Positions 26,195 through 35,600 of a DNA stretch of 64,000 nucleotides are shown here, piece after piece (the first letter of the stretch is position 1; every line of letters starts with the position of its first letter). The stretch is from Marinifilum_A sediminis (lineage in GTDB: Bacteria; Bacteroidota; Bacteroidia; Bacteroidales; Marinifilaceae): positions 38,686 through 102,685 of the forward strand of contig CANMCX010000013.1 in NCBI GenBank assembly GCA_947496465.1, written 5' to 3'. Made by a program: the position numbers and the translations under genes. The notes beneath the pieces are model-generated. The model ran no database searches. It saw nothing but the letters and a program-made list of their open reading frames with translations, and had not been told where the DNA came from.

Positions 26195-28429
26195 TTATTC
26201 TTTTCTCAATAATCTGATTTTGTCTATTCTTATTTTATCAATTTTTTCATTCATGTTCTTGTTGAAATCCTCATAACTAATTTTAAAAAAATTGTTCCCT
26301 TTTTTTAAATCAACCGTAAAGGAATTGGTGTAACCATAGTTGTTCCAATTGTTTTTTCCTCTTTGTGGGAATACAATACTTCCCAGGTACCCATTGTTTA
26401 GCCAAAAACTTCTTGTGCAACACTTGTCTCCATCGTTGATAGGACCGTTACTATTGGCATATAAAAAGCTAATGTTATAAGTTCCAATTCTAGGTGCTTT
26501 TACTTGAAAATAGTAAATACGATTGTCCTTTTTGTTGAATTCAACGTAATTTTTTTTCCTGTGAATAAGGAAATCTTCAGCTTCTAAAAATTTTTGATAG
26601 CTTGATGTAAACAATTTTAGAGGCTTGCTGTAAAAAGATGAATTTCCCATGCTATCTATCGCTTGAACCATGAATTCTACTGGTTCATTGAATTGGACTT
26701 CAGACATGTAGGTGTCTTGTGTTTTTAGAAGTAATTCTCCATTTTGATATACTTTATAATGATCTGCTTCATCAATTGCTGTCCAATTTAATTGCTGATC
26801 TTTGTAAGTCAGAACAGGGGTTCTTGGAGCAATTATTGGTTCGCTTGTTTTAAATGAAGATTTAGGCGCAATTATGTTGTTCATCATTATGGTAATTTTA
26901 TGATGACCTTCTAAATCTTTAGGAACAATTGCAGTTCTATAGTGTGTGCCGTCTAATTTGTATGATGCTATTTTATCTCCAAAGCCTAATACTTCAATAT
27001 CAAGAGTTGTGTTACGATATTTTAATCCTGTTAGTTTTTGTCGACCTTTAAATTCCCTTGGAATAAATGGATGGAATTCCAATTGGTTCTCTTTGTAATG
27101 TAAGCCAAGTAGAATTTTATAATAGTTTGACAATAAACCGGTAGAGCTTTTTAGGTGAGCATCCTGGTTTTTCTCACTGTTTTTAAAATCACCCGTAGTC
27201 ATATGAAAGTACTCTTTGTTGGTAAGGAAAAGAGCAGTAGATCTTAAACTAGAAGACAATCCCCAGTGAACAGCTTCCATATTATTGGTTTGGGCAGCAG
27301 CCTGATTCCAAAAGGCTTGTACAAAGGGCCAGATTGCATTGTTGTGATAGGTAGGAACATTTGCAATTTGTGGAGAAAAACAAGAAATACCATAAGCGCT
27401 AACAGAAGTGTTGTTTACGATAGCAGTTTTTCTTTCCAGCGGTATAATGTCCCATAAAACAAGCATTGCTTCTCCTAGATTTTCTGATTTTTTGGAAGCG
27501 CTTAAATGATCTGATTGATAAAGAAATTGTGAGTAACGATTTTTATCAGTAAGCCAGAATTTTTGCTTAATACTGCCTTTTAAAGCATGGCTTACGTGCT
27601 CGTATTTCTGAGTATCCTTACTCAATATTTTACCCATCTTAATTAAAACTTTCAGGCTATTGTAATGAATTGCCTGTATGTTTAATGAGTAGGATTCTGC
27701 AATATCTTTTGGTTCCATCCAGGCAGGATAACTCTGTTCTCTTTTGTTTAAAAAGCTTGCTTCTCCTTTAAAGAGATGATTTTTATAATCCCAAATTACA
27801 TTCAAATCATCTTCAGTAGAATTCTTGATGATAAAATATGCTTTTTTTAACCAATCTAAATCGCCAGTACTTAAATACAGTTCCCAGGCAGCTGTTGACC
27901 ATATCATTCGATCGCTACTTATGGGCCATGAACCACCTGTTCCCGAGTTTTGAACGATTTTGCCATGTTTAACTTTATTTAATAAGTTTTTCATGGCAAT
28001 TTTTGGATGTGTTATTGCCATGGATAGTATGGTTGCATATGCCAGATCACTGGTATTGGCAGCTTGTATTTTTTTATTTGATGTAAAGATAGTGTCATTA
28101 GAAATAATCATTTCAGATTCATCTAAAGCTAACTTGTAAAGTGCATTAAGTAGACTTGAACTACTTTCGTACTTTGGCAAACTGTCTAGGTTCTGACTCA
28201 ATTCCCAAATGGTTTCATTGGATTGAGTCGAAATTGGATAGTTAGATTTTATAGATTCATCATTAATAGCGATAGCAGTGAGATCACCTTGTTCAACCCG
28301 GTTGGGGTGTAAGGAGAAATGTTCCGATTGATATAGTATTTGATTGTCTGGATTACAATTAACGAGAAATAATGGCAAACACAGCAATAAGCTTAATCGG
28401 GGAATGTATTGGTTAGGGTTTTTCTTCAT
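26195..28429 (-). CDS. Six-hairpin (MGH1-type) glycoside hydrolase lipoprotein with C-terminal sugar-binding-like domain
   Basis: 744 residues from ATG 28429 (MKKNPNQYIPRLSLLLCLPLFLVNC, lipobox VNC). The (alpha/alpha)6-type catalytic part covers about 120-500: WSTAAWELYLSTGDLDWLKKAYF, AWMEPKDIAESYSLNIQAIHYNSLKVL, SQFLYQSDHLS, YHNNAIWPFVQAFWNQAA. It resembles MGH1/GH63-like and trehalase-like hydrolases. The next 100 residues are fibronectin-like (DQQLNWTAIDEADHYKVYQNGELL), and the last 120 form a CBM35-type module (FLEAEDFLIHRKKNYVEF, GTYNISFLYANSNG). Sugar specificity is not deducible. It probably degrades an exported polysaccharide. Confidence 0.78.
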   Translation of the reverse strand: MKKNPNQYIPRLSLLLCLPLFLVNCNPDNQILYQSEHFSLHPNRVEQGDLTAIAINDESIKSNYPISTQSNETIWELSQNLDSLPKYESSSSLLNALYKLALDESEMIISNDTIFTSNKKIQAANTSDLAYATILSMAITHPKIAMKNLLNKVKHGKIVQNSGTGGSWPISSDRMIWSTAAWELYLSTGDLDWLKKAYFIIKNSTEDDLNVIWDYKNHLFKGEASFLNKREQSYPAWMEPKDIAESYSLNIQAIHYNSLKVLIKMGKILSKDTQKYEHVSHALKGSIKQKFWLTDKNRYSQFLYQSDHLSASKKSENLGEAMLVLWDIIPLERKTAIVNNTSVSAYGISCFSPQIANVPTYHNNAIWPFVQAFWNQAAAQTNNMEAVHWGLSSSLRSTALFLTNKEYFHMTTGDFKNSEKNQDAHLKSSTGLLSNYYKILLGLHYKENQLEFHPFIPREFKGRQKLTGLKYRNTTLDIEVLGFGDKIASYKLDGTHYRTAIVPKDLEGHHKITIMMNNIIAPKSSFKTSEPIIAPRTPVLTYKDQQLNWTAIDEADHYKVYQNGELLLKTQDTYMSEVQFNEPVEFMVQAIDSMGNSSFYSKPLKLFTSSYQKFLEAEDFLIHRKKNYVEFNKKDNRIYYFQVKAPRIGTYNISFLYANSNGPINDGDKCCTRSFWLNNGYLGSIVFPQRGKNNWNNYGYTNSFTVDLKKGNNFFKISYEDFNKNMNEKIDKIRIDKIRLLRKE

Positions 28430-28548
28430 GAAAATCAAATTGGAATACGATTTAAAATTAACAATTCAATCATGAATAAAAAGCAAATCTTTAAAAGGTT
28501 TTGGTTTTCATTAGGAGGGAGAAAAAATAGAATGTTGTTCTGTGAAAG

Positions 28549-28574
28549 AAAAAAAGCGACGCTAGTCGCTTTTT
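28549..28574 (-). terminator. Strong terminator of the OB-fold gene
   Basis: AAAAAGCGAC (28551-28560) and GTCGCTTTTT (28565-28574) with a GCTA loop. The stem includes A and T runs at both ends, so it can terminate in both directions. On the minus strand it stops the OB-fold transcript before the glycosidase gene. Confidence 0.9.
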
Positions 28575-28668
28575 CTAGTGGGTATTATCAGTTGTATGTA
28601 GTAATTGAGATTACTATATTAAATTTAGAAAAAATATTTAATATAACAATAAAATTTATGAAAAATTA

Positions 28669-29382
28669 TTATTGGAGTGTTGCATTTTCCATAATGATAT
28701 CATAAGTGTAACCAGCTCCAAAGTCTTTGTTGATGGCTATTTTGCCTTTAATTTCAATTGTTTCTCCCACAGATACAACTTCTTTGCTTGTAATGGTTAA
28801 ATCAAATTCTCCATTGAAATCTGTTCCATCCTGAATGTGAATCCAGTTTTTACCCAATATATTTTTGTTGAATTTTGCCACCTTACCTTGTACAATAATA
28901 TCTTTTCCTTCAAATTTATTTTTGTTTTCGAAGAGTTCGGACAAATTAGTAACTCCAGCTTTAGTATTCATTTTTACTTCAATTTTTTTAGCTGGATTTT
29001 TCATCATAGGAGAGGTGCTCATTTTTGTTTCTCCCTGGATTGCTTTTCCTTGAATTGCTTGTTCAGAAATAGAATTAAGAAAGAATATAGAAGGGAAATC
29101 TCTGTTCAATTCCTTGCTGTGAAAGTTTTTCATCTCCAAGGCATCTGTATAATAATATGTTTTACCAATTTCGATGGGTTGATTGCGAATGGCTACCCAA
29201 ATGTTATTTGTTCCATTGCTTCCATTTAAATAGGTATAAGTACTTCCTGGAATAGCTTCAGTTACCGTTATTTTATTGGTATTTTCAGGAATAGCATCAT
29301 ATTGTTTTTTTGCTTGTTCCGATTGACAGCTAGAGAATACAGCAATCAATAGGATCAAAAGAGTGAAGAAAGGATTTTTCAT
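28669..29382 (-). CDS. OB-fold (nucleic-acid-binding type) lipoprotein
   Basis: 237 residues. The lipoprotein signal has Cys19 (FSSC). Two beta-barrel modules follow: residues about 35-110 (GSTYTYLNGSNGTNNIWVAIRN ... EIGKTYYYTD), a strand pattern seen in Bacteroidota 'GW' lipoproteins, and an OB-fold of the bacterial ssDNA/tRNA-binding type at about 150-235 (FEGKDIIVQGKVAKFNKNI, GKNWIHIQDGTDFNGEFDLTIT, GETIEIKGKIAINKDFGAGY). Such lipoproteins probably bind ligands at the envelope rather than nucleic acid. A strong terminator follows. Function otherwise unknown. Confidence 0.75.
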   Translation of the reverse strand: MKNPFFTLLILLIAVFSSCQSEQAKKQYDAIPENTNKITVTEAIPGSTYTYLNGSNGTNNIWVAIRNQPIEIGKTYYYTDALEMKNFHSKELNRDFPSIFFLNSISEQAIQGKAIQGETKMSTSPMMKNPAKKIEVKMNTKAGVTNLSELFENKNKFEGKDIIVQGKVAKFNKNILGKNWIHIQDGTDFNGEFDLTITSKEVVSVGETIEIKGKIAINKDFGAGYTYDIIMENATLQ

Positions 29383-29846
29383 CGAAGTGTAATTTAATAT
29401 TAAATGTCCAATTTAGTTATACGCATAACAAGATAATGTAATTATTGATATGCTTTGTTTTTATCATGGAATTTTACCCTTTGCAGATGCGTTAAAAACT
29501 TGTTAAAATAAGTCTTAATTGGCTTGTTTAAGCGATAATATTACTTAATTGCTCATGGTCATTTTATTTGATATTGTAAATAAAATAAGACTTGAGGGTC
29601 TTTTAAGTTCGCTTACGTACAGCGGTGTATTGAAATCGTACAAGATTGTTTTGATTCTAAATAAGAAGAGTTGAAGTAGTACTTTGTAAAATAAGGTTTT
29701 TGATCTTTTGGTATAAAAGATGTTGCTGAATTTTGTTCGTTTTTATTTAGACCTAAAATAGATTTAGTGAAGAATTGAATAGTATGAATAAATAAAGATG
29801 AAATGCCAGTATCTTTAGGTGATTTCAATCAATAAAAAAAAAGAAC
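29383..29846. other. 464-bp divergent promoter region before the propeller/terpenoid cluster
   Basis: No coding sequence. It separates the minus-strand OB-fold gene from the first propeller gene and must carry the cluster promoter. A TAGATTTA (29759-29766) lies 80 bp before the ATG with a TTTTG 23 bp upstream of it, a spacing slightly wider than usual for Bacteroides-type promoters. The last 15 bases before the ATG are mostly A. Confidence 0.4.
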
Positions 29847-31061
29847 ATGTTACGATACCTTATTTCGTTTGCCCTAATATTAATTGTTACAACAACATTC
29901 GCTCAGAATAATTCACAATGGCGTGGTGAAAACAGAGATGGTAAATATCCAGATACTGGATTGTTAAAAAGTTGGCCAGTTGATGGTCCTAAGCTTTTAT
30001 GGCATTTTGATAATTTAGGAGAAGGACATGCTTCTGCAGCTGTAACCAAAGATGTAGTTTATACATCAGGAACCGAAGGTGACAATGGTTTCATTGTTGC
30101 TTTAGATCATACAGGAAATGAATTGTGGAAAAGTGTTTATGGAAAAGAATGGATGGATTCTTATGATGGCGTAAGAACAACACCTATGGTAAACGATGGA
30201 ATGCTGTATGTATATAGTGGTTATGGAGAATTGGTTGCAATGAACGCTTCTAATGGTGACAAGCTTTGGTCAAAAAACATGCTGGATGAATTCAATGGAG
30301 GAAATATCCGTTGGGGAGTGACTGAAAACTTACTTGTCGATGGTGATAAGTTGTTTTGTACACCTGGTGGAGATGAAGCTAGTATGGTTGCATTAAATAA
30401 AAAAGATGGAAGTTTGATTTGGAAAGCAAAAGGAAATGGAGACAAGTCAGCCTATTGTTCTCCTGCAATGGTAAAACTACCTAACCGATCACTTTTGGTT
30501 ACTCATACTCAAAATAACATTATCGGTATTGATGCTGATACCGGTGAGTTCCTATGGAATGTTGATTTCCCAAATAAATATTCAATTCATCCCAATACTC
30601 CTATTTATAAAGATGGTATGATCTATTGTTTTACCGGATATGGAAAAGGTGGAGTAATGTTGAATCTTTCTGCAGATGGATCAAGTGTGGCGGAAGTCTG
30701 GAGAAATGAAACTTTGGATAACCAAATGGGAGGAGCCATTCTTTTGGATGGTAAAATTTATGGCTCGGGTCATTCAAATCGTCAATGGTTTTGTTTGGAT
30801 TGGAAAACTGGTGAGCAATTGTTTGCTGCTAAAATGCTGTCAAAAGGAAACGTAATCTACGCTGATGGCATGTTGTATTGTTATGGAGATAGTGGCGAAA
30901 TTGCATTGGTTGATGTTAGCGAAGATTCATTTAATAAGGTAAGCTCTTTTAGAGTACCGTACGGACAAAAGCAGCATTGGGCACATCTTGTAATTCACAA
31001 CAAGCGCCTGTATGTTCGTCATGGAAATTCTTTAATGATATATTCATTAAAAGCTAATTAG
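29847..31061 (+). CDS. Secreted PQQ-like beta-propeller protein (paralog A1)
   Basis: 404 residues. The signal peptide ends at FAQ (residue 19). The mature start QWRGENRDGKYPDTGLLKSWP is the shared N-terminal signature of this cluster's propellers. Repeats of the PQQ type follow, for example GFIVALDHTGNELWKS, GELVAMNASNGDKLWS, ASMVALNKKDGSLIWK and IIGIDADTGEFLWN; each ends with the WxxxxW-like docking motif. The C-terminal blade has HWAHLVIHNKRLYVRHG. I see no residues that prove PQQ binding; the family name is structural. It is the first gene of the 18-gene cluster and closely resembles the next gene and the 45.1-kb gene. Confidence 0.85.
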   Translation: MLRYLISFALILIVTTTFAQNNSQWRGENRDGKYPDTGLLKSWPVDGPKLLWHFDNLGEGHASAAVTKDVVYTSGTEGDNGFIVALDHTGNELWKSVYGKEWMDSYDGVRTTPMVNDGMLYVYSGYGELVAMNASNGDKLWSKNMLDEFNGGNIRWGVTENLLVDGDKLFCTPGGDEASMVALNKKDGSLIWKAKGNGDKSAYCSPAMVKLPNRSLLVTHTQNNIIGIDADTGEFLWNVDFPNKYSIHPNTPIYKDGMIYCFTGYGKGGVMLNLSADGSSVAEVWRNETLDNQMGGAILLDGKIYGSGHSNRQWFCLDWKTGEQLFAAKMLSKGNVIYADGMLYCYGDSGEIALVDVSEDSFNKVSSFRVPYGQKQHWAHLVIHNKRLYVRHGNSLMIYSLKAN

Positions 31062-31095
31062 AACACTACATAAATCTATAATAAGCCCTAATCTT

Positions 31096-32346
31096 ATGAA
31101 ACGTATTTTAATTCTTGGAGCATTAGCTATTTTAATCCTAAGTCAATGTACTTTGAAACCTGAAACAAGCGATTGGCGCGGACCAAATCGTAGCGGAATA
31201 TATCAGGAAACTGGATTGTTGAAGCAATGGCCAGCAGATGGTCCAAAAATGTTATGGCATTTGGATAGTATTCCTGTCGGATATTCTTCAGTAGCAGTTG
31301 CGCACAATACAATTTACTTTACCGGATTAAAGGATTCAATGGATATTTTAATTGCCTTGGATCTAAATGGTAAGGAAAAATGGCAAATTCCTTATGGTAG
31401 AGGTTGGGATGGTACTTTTACCGATAGTCGCGCAACACCAACTATTGAAGATGATAGAATCTACTTATCAAGTGGTAAAGGCGATTTGGCTTGTATTAAT
31501 GCGCATACTGGTGAAATAACTTGGAAAGTAAAAGCTAGTGATCTATTTGAAGGTGAATTTGGTCGTTGGGGATTATCTGAATCTTTATTGCTTTGGAAAG
31601 ATTTGGTGTATTTTACTCCTTGTGGAGAGAAGACAACTATGGTTGCACTTAATAAAATGACTGGTGAAACGGTTTGGAAATCAAAAAGCATAAATGATAA
31701 ACCTGGTTATGTTTCTCCTTTGTTAATTAACCAAAATGGTAAGGAGCAAATCGTAACAGTTACCGAAACCAATATCATAGGTGTAAATCCATCTGATGGA
31801 AACATTGACTGGCAATTCGATTACGGAAAATATGCTGGCGGCAAATGGAAAGCAAATATCAATACCAATACTCCTTTGTATAAGGATGGTAAGATATATG
31901 TAACTAACGGATACGATCACAAATCTGTAATGTTAGACTTAAACGAAGATGCATCAGGAGTTGAATTGGCGTATGTTGATTCCTTATTGGACGTTCATCA
32001 TGGAGGTGCTGTTTTGGTCGATAGTTACATCTATGGAGCCAACTGGGAACACAATCGTATGGGACGTTGGTGCTGTTTGGATTGGAATACCGGTGAGAAA
32101 ATGTTCGAAACCGAATGGGAGAATAAAGGTTCTATTATCTCAGCAGAAGGGATGTTGTATTGCTACGATGAAAAAGATGGAAACATTGCTTTGGTAAAGG
32201 CAAATCCTAAAGAATTTAAAGTGATTAGCGAATTTAAAGTTCCTTACGGAAAAGGTCCGCATTGGTCACATTTAGTAATTAAAGATGGAGTGATGTATGT
32301 TCGTCATGAAGATGTTTTAATGGCTTATTCTATAAAAGAATCATAA
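31096..32346 (+). CDS. PQQ-like beta-propeller lipoprotein (paralog A2)
   Basis: 416 residues. The lipoprotein signal ends LILSQC (Cys18). DWRGPNRSGIYQETGLLKQWP matches the opening of its neighbours. Blade motifs include ILIALDLNGKEKWQI, GDLACINAHTGEITWK, TTMVALNKMTGETVWK, IIGVNPSDGNIDW, and the closing HWSHLVIKDGVMYVRHEDVLM. It starts 34 bp after A1 and appears to be a recent tandem duplicate of it (same length class, matching blade order). It is attached to an envelope membrane, whereas A1 is released into the periplasm. Confidence 0.85.
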   Translation: MKRILILGALAILILSQCTLKPETSDWRGPNRSGIYQETGLLKQWPADGPKMLWHLDSIPVGYSSVAVAHNTIYFTGLKDSMDILIALDLNGKEKWQIPYGRGWDGTFTDSRATPTIEDDRIYLSSGKGDLACINAHTGEITWKVKASDLFEGEFGRWGLSESLLLWKDLVYFTPCGEKTTMVALNKMTGETVWKSKSINDKPGYVSPLLINQNGKEQIVTVTETNIIGVNPSDGNIDWQFDYGKYAGGKWKANINTNTPLYKDGKIYVTNGYDHKSVMLDLNEDASGVELAYVDSLLDVHHGGAVLVDSYIYGANWEHNRMGRWCCLDWNTGEKMFETEWENKGSIISAEGMLYCYDEKDGNIALVKANPKEFKVISEFKVPYGKGPHWSHLVIKDGVMYVRHEDVLMAYSIKES

Positions 32347-32358
32347 ATTATTTTTCAG

Positions 32359-32387
32359 ACCTGACAGGTTTCTGATACCCGTCAGGT
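32359..32387 (+). repeat. Palindromic ACCTGAC/GTCAGGT element
   Basis: ACCTGAC (32359-32365) and GTCAGGT (32381-32387), 15 bases apart, between propeller genes A2 and B. The T residues that follow are few. Related elements lie at 36865 and 47198. It may act as an mRNA-processing or attenuation hairpin within the operon. Confidence 0.5.
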
Positions 32388-32404
32388 TTATTACGATAAA
32401 GTAT

Positions 32405-33832
32405 ATGCTGTCGAAAAGAAGCGAAAAAGGTTTAATCCTCTTATCTATTGTTATTGCAATAGTTCTGTTTGTGTATTGGTTGGCTTACAATCCTGTTAAA
32501 GATATGCATGCAAGTGTTCCGGGTTTGGATAACAGACCTAAGGAGAGTGCATCAAGTGGAGGAAAAGTGGTCATTGGGGAAGGTTTCGATTTTTTCAAAG
32601 AATTTACTTCTGATTTAAAAGGAAAATGGACACAGTTTCGAGGAGCTAAATCTGATAATATCTCTGAGGATCAAAATAAATTGATCAATTCCTGGGGAGA
32701 AGGACCGAAAATTGACTGGCAGGTTGATTTGGGAGAAGGACATGCAGCGCCTGTTGTATATAATGGTAAGGTATATGTATTAGATTACGATGAGGTGAAA
32801 AAAGCAGATGCTTTGCGTTGTTTCTCATTGGAAACAGGAGAGGAATTGTGGAGAAGATGGTATCGTGTTCGCATTAAACGTAACCACGGAATATCGAGAA
32901 CTGTTCCTGCCATTAACGACAAGTATTTAATTACCATGGGACCTCGCTGTCATGTGATGTGTATCGACCCAAATACAGGTGATTTTCTTTGGGGAATCGA
33001 TTTGGTAAAAGAATACATGTCCGAAATACCTTTTTGGTATACAGGTCAATGTCCGATTATTGTCGATAATGTTGCCATTTTGGCTCCAGGAGGAAAATCT
33101 TTGATGATAGGAGTGGATTGTGCCACAGGTAAAGTGCTGTGGGAAACACCAAATCCAGACAATTGGAAAATGTCACACTCTTCTATCATGCCAATGACTT
33201 TGGATGGTAAAAAGATGTGGGTTTATGCTGCAGTTGGTGGAATTGTTGGAGTTTCAGCAGAAGGTGATGATTTGGGACAAATTCTATGGAAGACAAAAGA
33301 TTTTGCTCCTTCGGTAGTGGCTCCTTCACCTGTTGTTTTCGAGAATGGTAAAGTATTCATGACCGCTGGATATGGTGCAGGATCAATATTACTTCAGGTG
33401 AAAAAATCAGGAGATAGCTATACTGTGGAAACTTTACAGAAATTTAAACCAAAAGATGGTGTTGCATCCGAGCAGCAAACTCCTGTGGTTTATAAGGATC
33501 GCATGTTTTCAATTTTACCAAAGGATGCCGGCGGAGTACGAAATCGATTTGTCTGTGTTGATCCGAATGATTGTACAAATATTCTTTGGACAAGCGGAAC
33601 AAGTGAACGATTTGGATTGGGTCCATATGTAATTGCTGATGATAAGTTTTTCATCCTTAAAGATGATGGAACAATGACTATTGCAAGAGCTTCAACTAAG
33701 GAATTTGAATTACTGGATAAAACTAAAATATTGGATGGACATGATGCATGGGGACCTTTGGTGATTACTGATGGTAGATTGTTAATGAGAGATTCCAAAC
33801 ACATGCTTTGTATTGATATAAGAGCCAATTAA
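32405..33832 (+). CDS. Membrane-anchored PQQ-like beta-propeller protein (type B)
   Basis: 475 residues. An N-terminal transmembrane anchor (about 9-28, LILLSIVIAIVLFVYWLAY) is followed by a linker and FKEFTSDLKGKWTQFRGAKSDN, the variant signature of this group. Blades are PQQ-type (LRCFSLETGEELWRRWYRV, HVMCIDPNTGDFLWG, LMIGVDCATGKVLWE, RFVCVDPNDCTNILW). Several Cys residues in the blade strands are unusual for this fold. It is anchored to the inner membrane with the propeller outside. It lies 11 bp upstream of the NHL propeller gene. Confidence 0.83.
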   Translation: MLSKRSEKGLILLSIVIAIVLFVYWLAYNPVKDMHASVPGLDNRPKESASSGGKVVIGEGFDFFKEFTSDLKGKWTQFRGAKSDNISEDQNKLINSWGEGPKIDWQVDLGEGHAAPVVYNGKVYVLDYDEVKKADALRCFSLETGEELWRRWYRVRIKRNHGISRTVPAINDKYLITMGPRCHVMCIDPNTGDFLWGIDLVKEYMSEIPFWYTGQCPIIVDNVAILAPGGKSLMIGVDCATGKVLWETPNPDNWKMSHSSIMPMTLDGKKMWVYAAVGGIVGVSAEGDDLGQILWKTKDFAPSVVAPSPVVFENGKVFMTAGYGAGSILLQVKKSGDSYTVETLQKFKPKDGVASEQQTPVVYKDRMFSILPKDAGGVRNRFVCVDPNDCTNILWTSGTSERFGLGPYVIADDKFFILKDDGTMTIARASTKEFELLDKTKILDGHDAWGPLVITDGRLLMRDSKHMLCIDIRAN

Positions 33833-33843
33833 AATATAAACAG

Positions 33844-34806
33844 ATGAAAAACAAGCTTGTATTGTGGTTGTCGGTTGTTCTTTTAGTGATTTTAATCGCC
33901 GTTATGGCAAAGGATCTCTTTGTTGATACGCAAAATTCACAGAAGAATGTCTATGAATACGATTTGGCGGAATTGAAAAAGATAAATCCCGAACTAATAA
34001 GTCATAAAGAGACAAAGCAAATTAGATTGAGTGCCGAAGGTGTTCATGGAATTGCGATCGATCAAAATGATCAAATTTATATCAGTACAGATAAGAATGT
34101 GTTTGTATATAGCTCTGATGGGAAACAGATCAATGCCTTAAAATTAAGAGAAAGTGCCCGTTGCCTTACGATTACCGAAGATGGAAATATTGCAGTAGGC
34201 ATGAGAAACAGAGTTGATATTCGCAAACCTGATGGCAGTTTAAAAAATAGCTTTTTGGTAGCTGGTGATAGGACTTTCATTACATCAATAGCCATTCAGG
34301 GGGAGAATATATTCATTGCTGATGCAGGACAAAAAATCATTCATCATTACGATATGGATGGAAATAAGCTTAAAGAGATTGGTGAACAAGATAAGGAAGC
34401 AGGAATAAAGGGATTTGTGATCCCAAGTCCATATTTCGATGTACTAATTGGCAGACAAGGAGAATTGTGGGCAGTGAATCCGGGCAGACATGCATTTGAA
34501 GCCTACAATACTAATGGAGATCAAATATCATCTTGGAACAGAACATCTATGAGTGTTGATGGTTTTAGTGGCTGTTGTAATCCTTCCAATATCGCCATGC
34601 TTTCCGATGGTTCATTTGTGACTGTAGAGAAGGGAATTGAAAGAGTGAAAATTCATCTTCCTTCCGGCGATTTTAAATCGGTTGTTGCCGCTCCCGATCT
34701 GTTCGAGGAAAAAACTGTAGGTATTGATTTGGCTGTTGATTCAGAGGACAGAATCTATGTTTTGGATCCAGTGAAGAAAATGATAAGAGTATTTGAAGCA
34801 AAATAA
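33844..34806 (+). CDS. Membrane-anchored NHL-type six-bladed beta-propeller with CCNP motif
   Basis: 320 residues. The N-terminal anchor (about 5-22) precedes NHL-like repeats: GVHGIAIDQNDQIYISTDKNVFVYSSDGKQIN, SIAIQGENIFIADAGQKIIHHYDMDGNKLKEIG, VGIDLAVDSEDRIYVLDPVKKMIRVFE. The stretch GFSGCCNPSNIAMLSDGSF, followed by EKGIERVKIHLPSGDFKSVVA, is a motif I associate with NHL proteins of Planctomycetes that lie beside Tat-exported ferredoxins and NapH-like proteins. That matches this neighbourhood, but the recollection is unverified. A single base separates its stop from the next start. Confidence 0.8.
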   Translation: MKNKLVLWLSVVLLVILIAVMAKDLFVDTQNSQKNVYEYDLAELKKINPELISHKETKQIRLSAEGVHGIAIDQNDQIYISTDKNVFVYSSDGKQINALKLRESARCLTITEDGNIAVGMRNRVDIRKPDGSLKNSFLVAGDRTFITSIAIQGENIFIADAGQKIIHHYDMDGNKLKEIGEQDKEAGIKGFVIPSPYFDVLIGRQGELWAVNPGRHAFEAYNTNGDQISSWNRTSMSVDGFSGCCNPSNIAMLSDGSFVTVEKGIERVKIHLPSGDFKSVVAAPDLFEEKTVGIDLAVDSEDRIYVLDPVKKMIRVFEAK

Positions 34807-34807
34807 A

Positions 34808-35002
34808 ATGGATAGAAGAGATTTTTTAAGAAATGGAATGAGAAGTCTGATTCTTGGAGGACTTGCGGTGATGAGTGGTGTTTTTATTTATAGAAACAAC
34901 ACAACCGAAGAGACTTGCACTTTTAAAAATATGTGCAAAGATTGCAAGAGTTTGGAAGGATGTACTTTGCCAGAAGGCATAAAGTACAAACAAGACCAAT
35001 AA
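34808..35002 (+). CDS. Small Tat-exported cysteine-rich protein
   Basis: 64 residues from ATG 34808 (MDRRDFLRNGMRSLILGGLAVMSG). The twin-arginine motif RRDFLRN and a hydrophobic stretch direct Tat export or anchoring, since no cleavage site is evident. The mature part is only about 35 residues, with four Cys in C-TFKNM-C-KD-C-KSLEG-C. That is enough for one small Fe-S cluster or a metal, and Tat export implies cofactor loading in the cytosol. It begins 1 bp after the NHL gene and 34 bp before the Tat ferredoxin. The frame opens earlier (34793), but the RR motif fixes this start. Confidence 0.72.
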   Translation: MDRRDFLRNGMRSLILGGLAVMSGVFIYRNNTTEETCTFKNMCKDCKSLEGCTLPEGIKYKQDQ

Positions 35003-35036
35003 CTTTTTTAGACTATTTAATAAGGATTGGTAATCG

Positions 35037-35597
35037 ATGAAAAAAGACAGAAGAGAATTCATAAATACTTGTTTTCGATTTGCAGCAGGAGCCAGCATCG
35101 TGGGAGTTGCGGGAGTTTTGGTTAACAAAAGCGCAAAAGGGGATTTCTTTTGGCAGTTAGATCCAACTAAATGCACTCAATGTGGACGTTGTGCAACAAG
35201 TTGTGTGGTAACGCCATCGGCAGTCAAATGTATTCATGTGTATGATATGTGTGGATATTGCGATTTATGTGGAGGATATTTCAGACCAAATGTGAAGGAT
35301 TTGTCTACAGGAGCAGAAAATCAGCTTTGCCCAACAGGTGCTATAAAGAGAACTTATGTTGAGGATCCTTATTTTAAGTATGATATCATTGATGAATTGT
35401 GTATTGGCTGTGGCAAATGTGTGAAAGGTTGCGGTGCATTTGGAAATGGTTCTCTGCAATTACAGATCAGTCATGATCTGTGTGTGAATTGCAATCAATG
35501 TGCCATTGCACAAGATTGTCCATCCGATGCATTTAAAAGAGTTCCTATTGAAGAAGCTTACCAGTTTACAGGCTTCAAAACCAACAAAAAGATTTAA
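35037..35597 (+). CDS. Tat-exported multi-cluster ferredoxin
   Basis: 186 residues. A Tat signal (KKDRREFINTCFRFAAGASIVG) is followed by four Cys groups: C46/C49/C52/C56, C72/C75/C78 with C98, C122/C125/C128/C132 and C149/C152/C155/C161. These suit up to four [4Fe-4S] clusters. CPTGAIKR and CPSDAFKR are the usual Cys-Pro ends. The layout resembles NapG and other periplasmic ferredoxins partnering membrane Fe-S proteins. It should carry electrons on the outer face of the inner membrane to or from the NapH-like protein encoded 3 bp downstream. Confidence 0.88.
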   Translation: MKKDRREFINTCFRFAAGASIVGVAGVLVNKSAKGDFFWQLDPTKCTQCGRCATSCVVTPSAVKCIHVYDMCGYCDLCGGYFRPNVKDLSTGAENQLCPTGAIKRTYVEDPYFKYDIIDELCIGCGKCVKGCGAFGNGSLQLQISHDLCVNCNQCAIAQDCPSDAFKRVPIEEAYQFTGFKTNKKI

Positions 35598-35600
35598 GAA

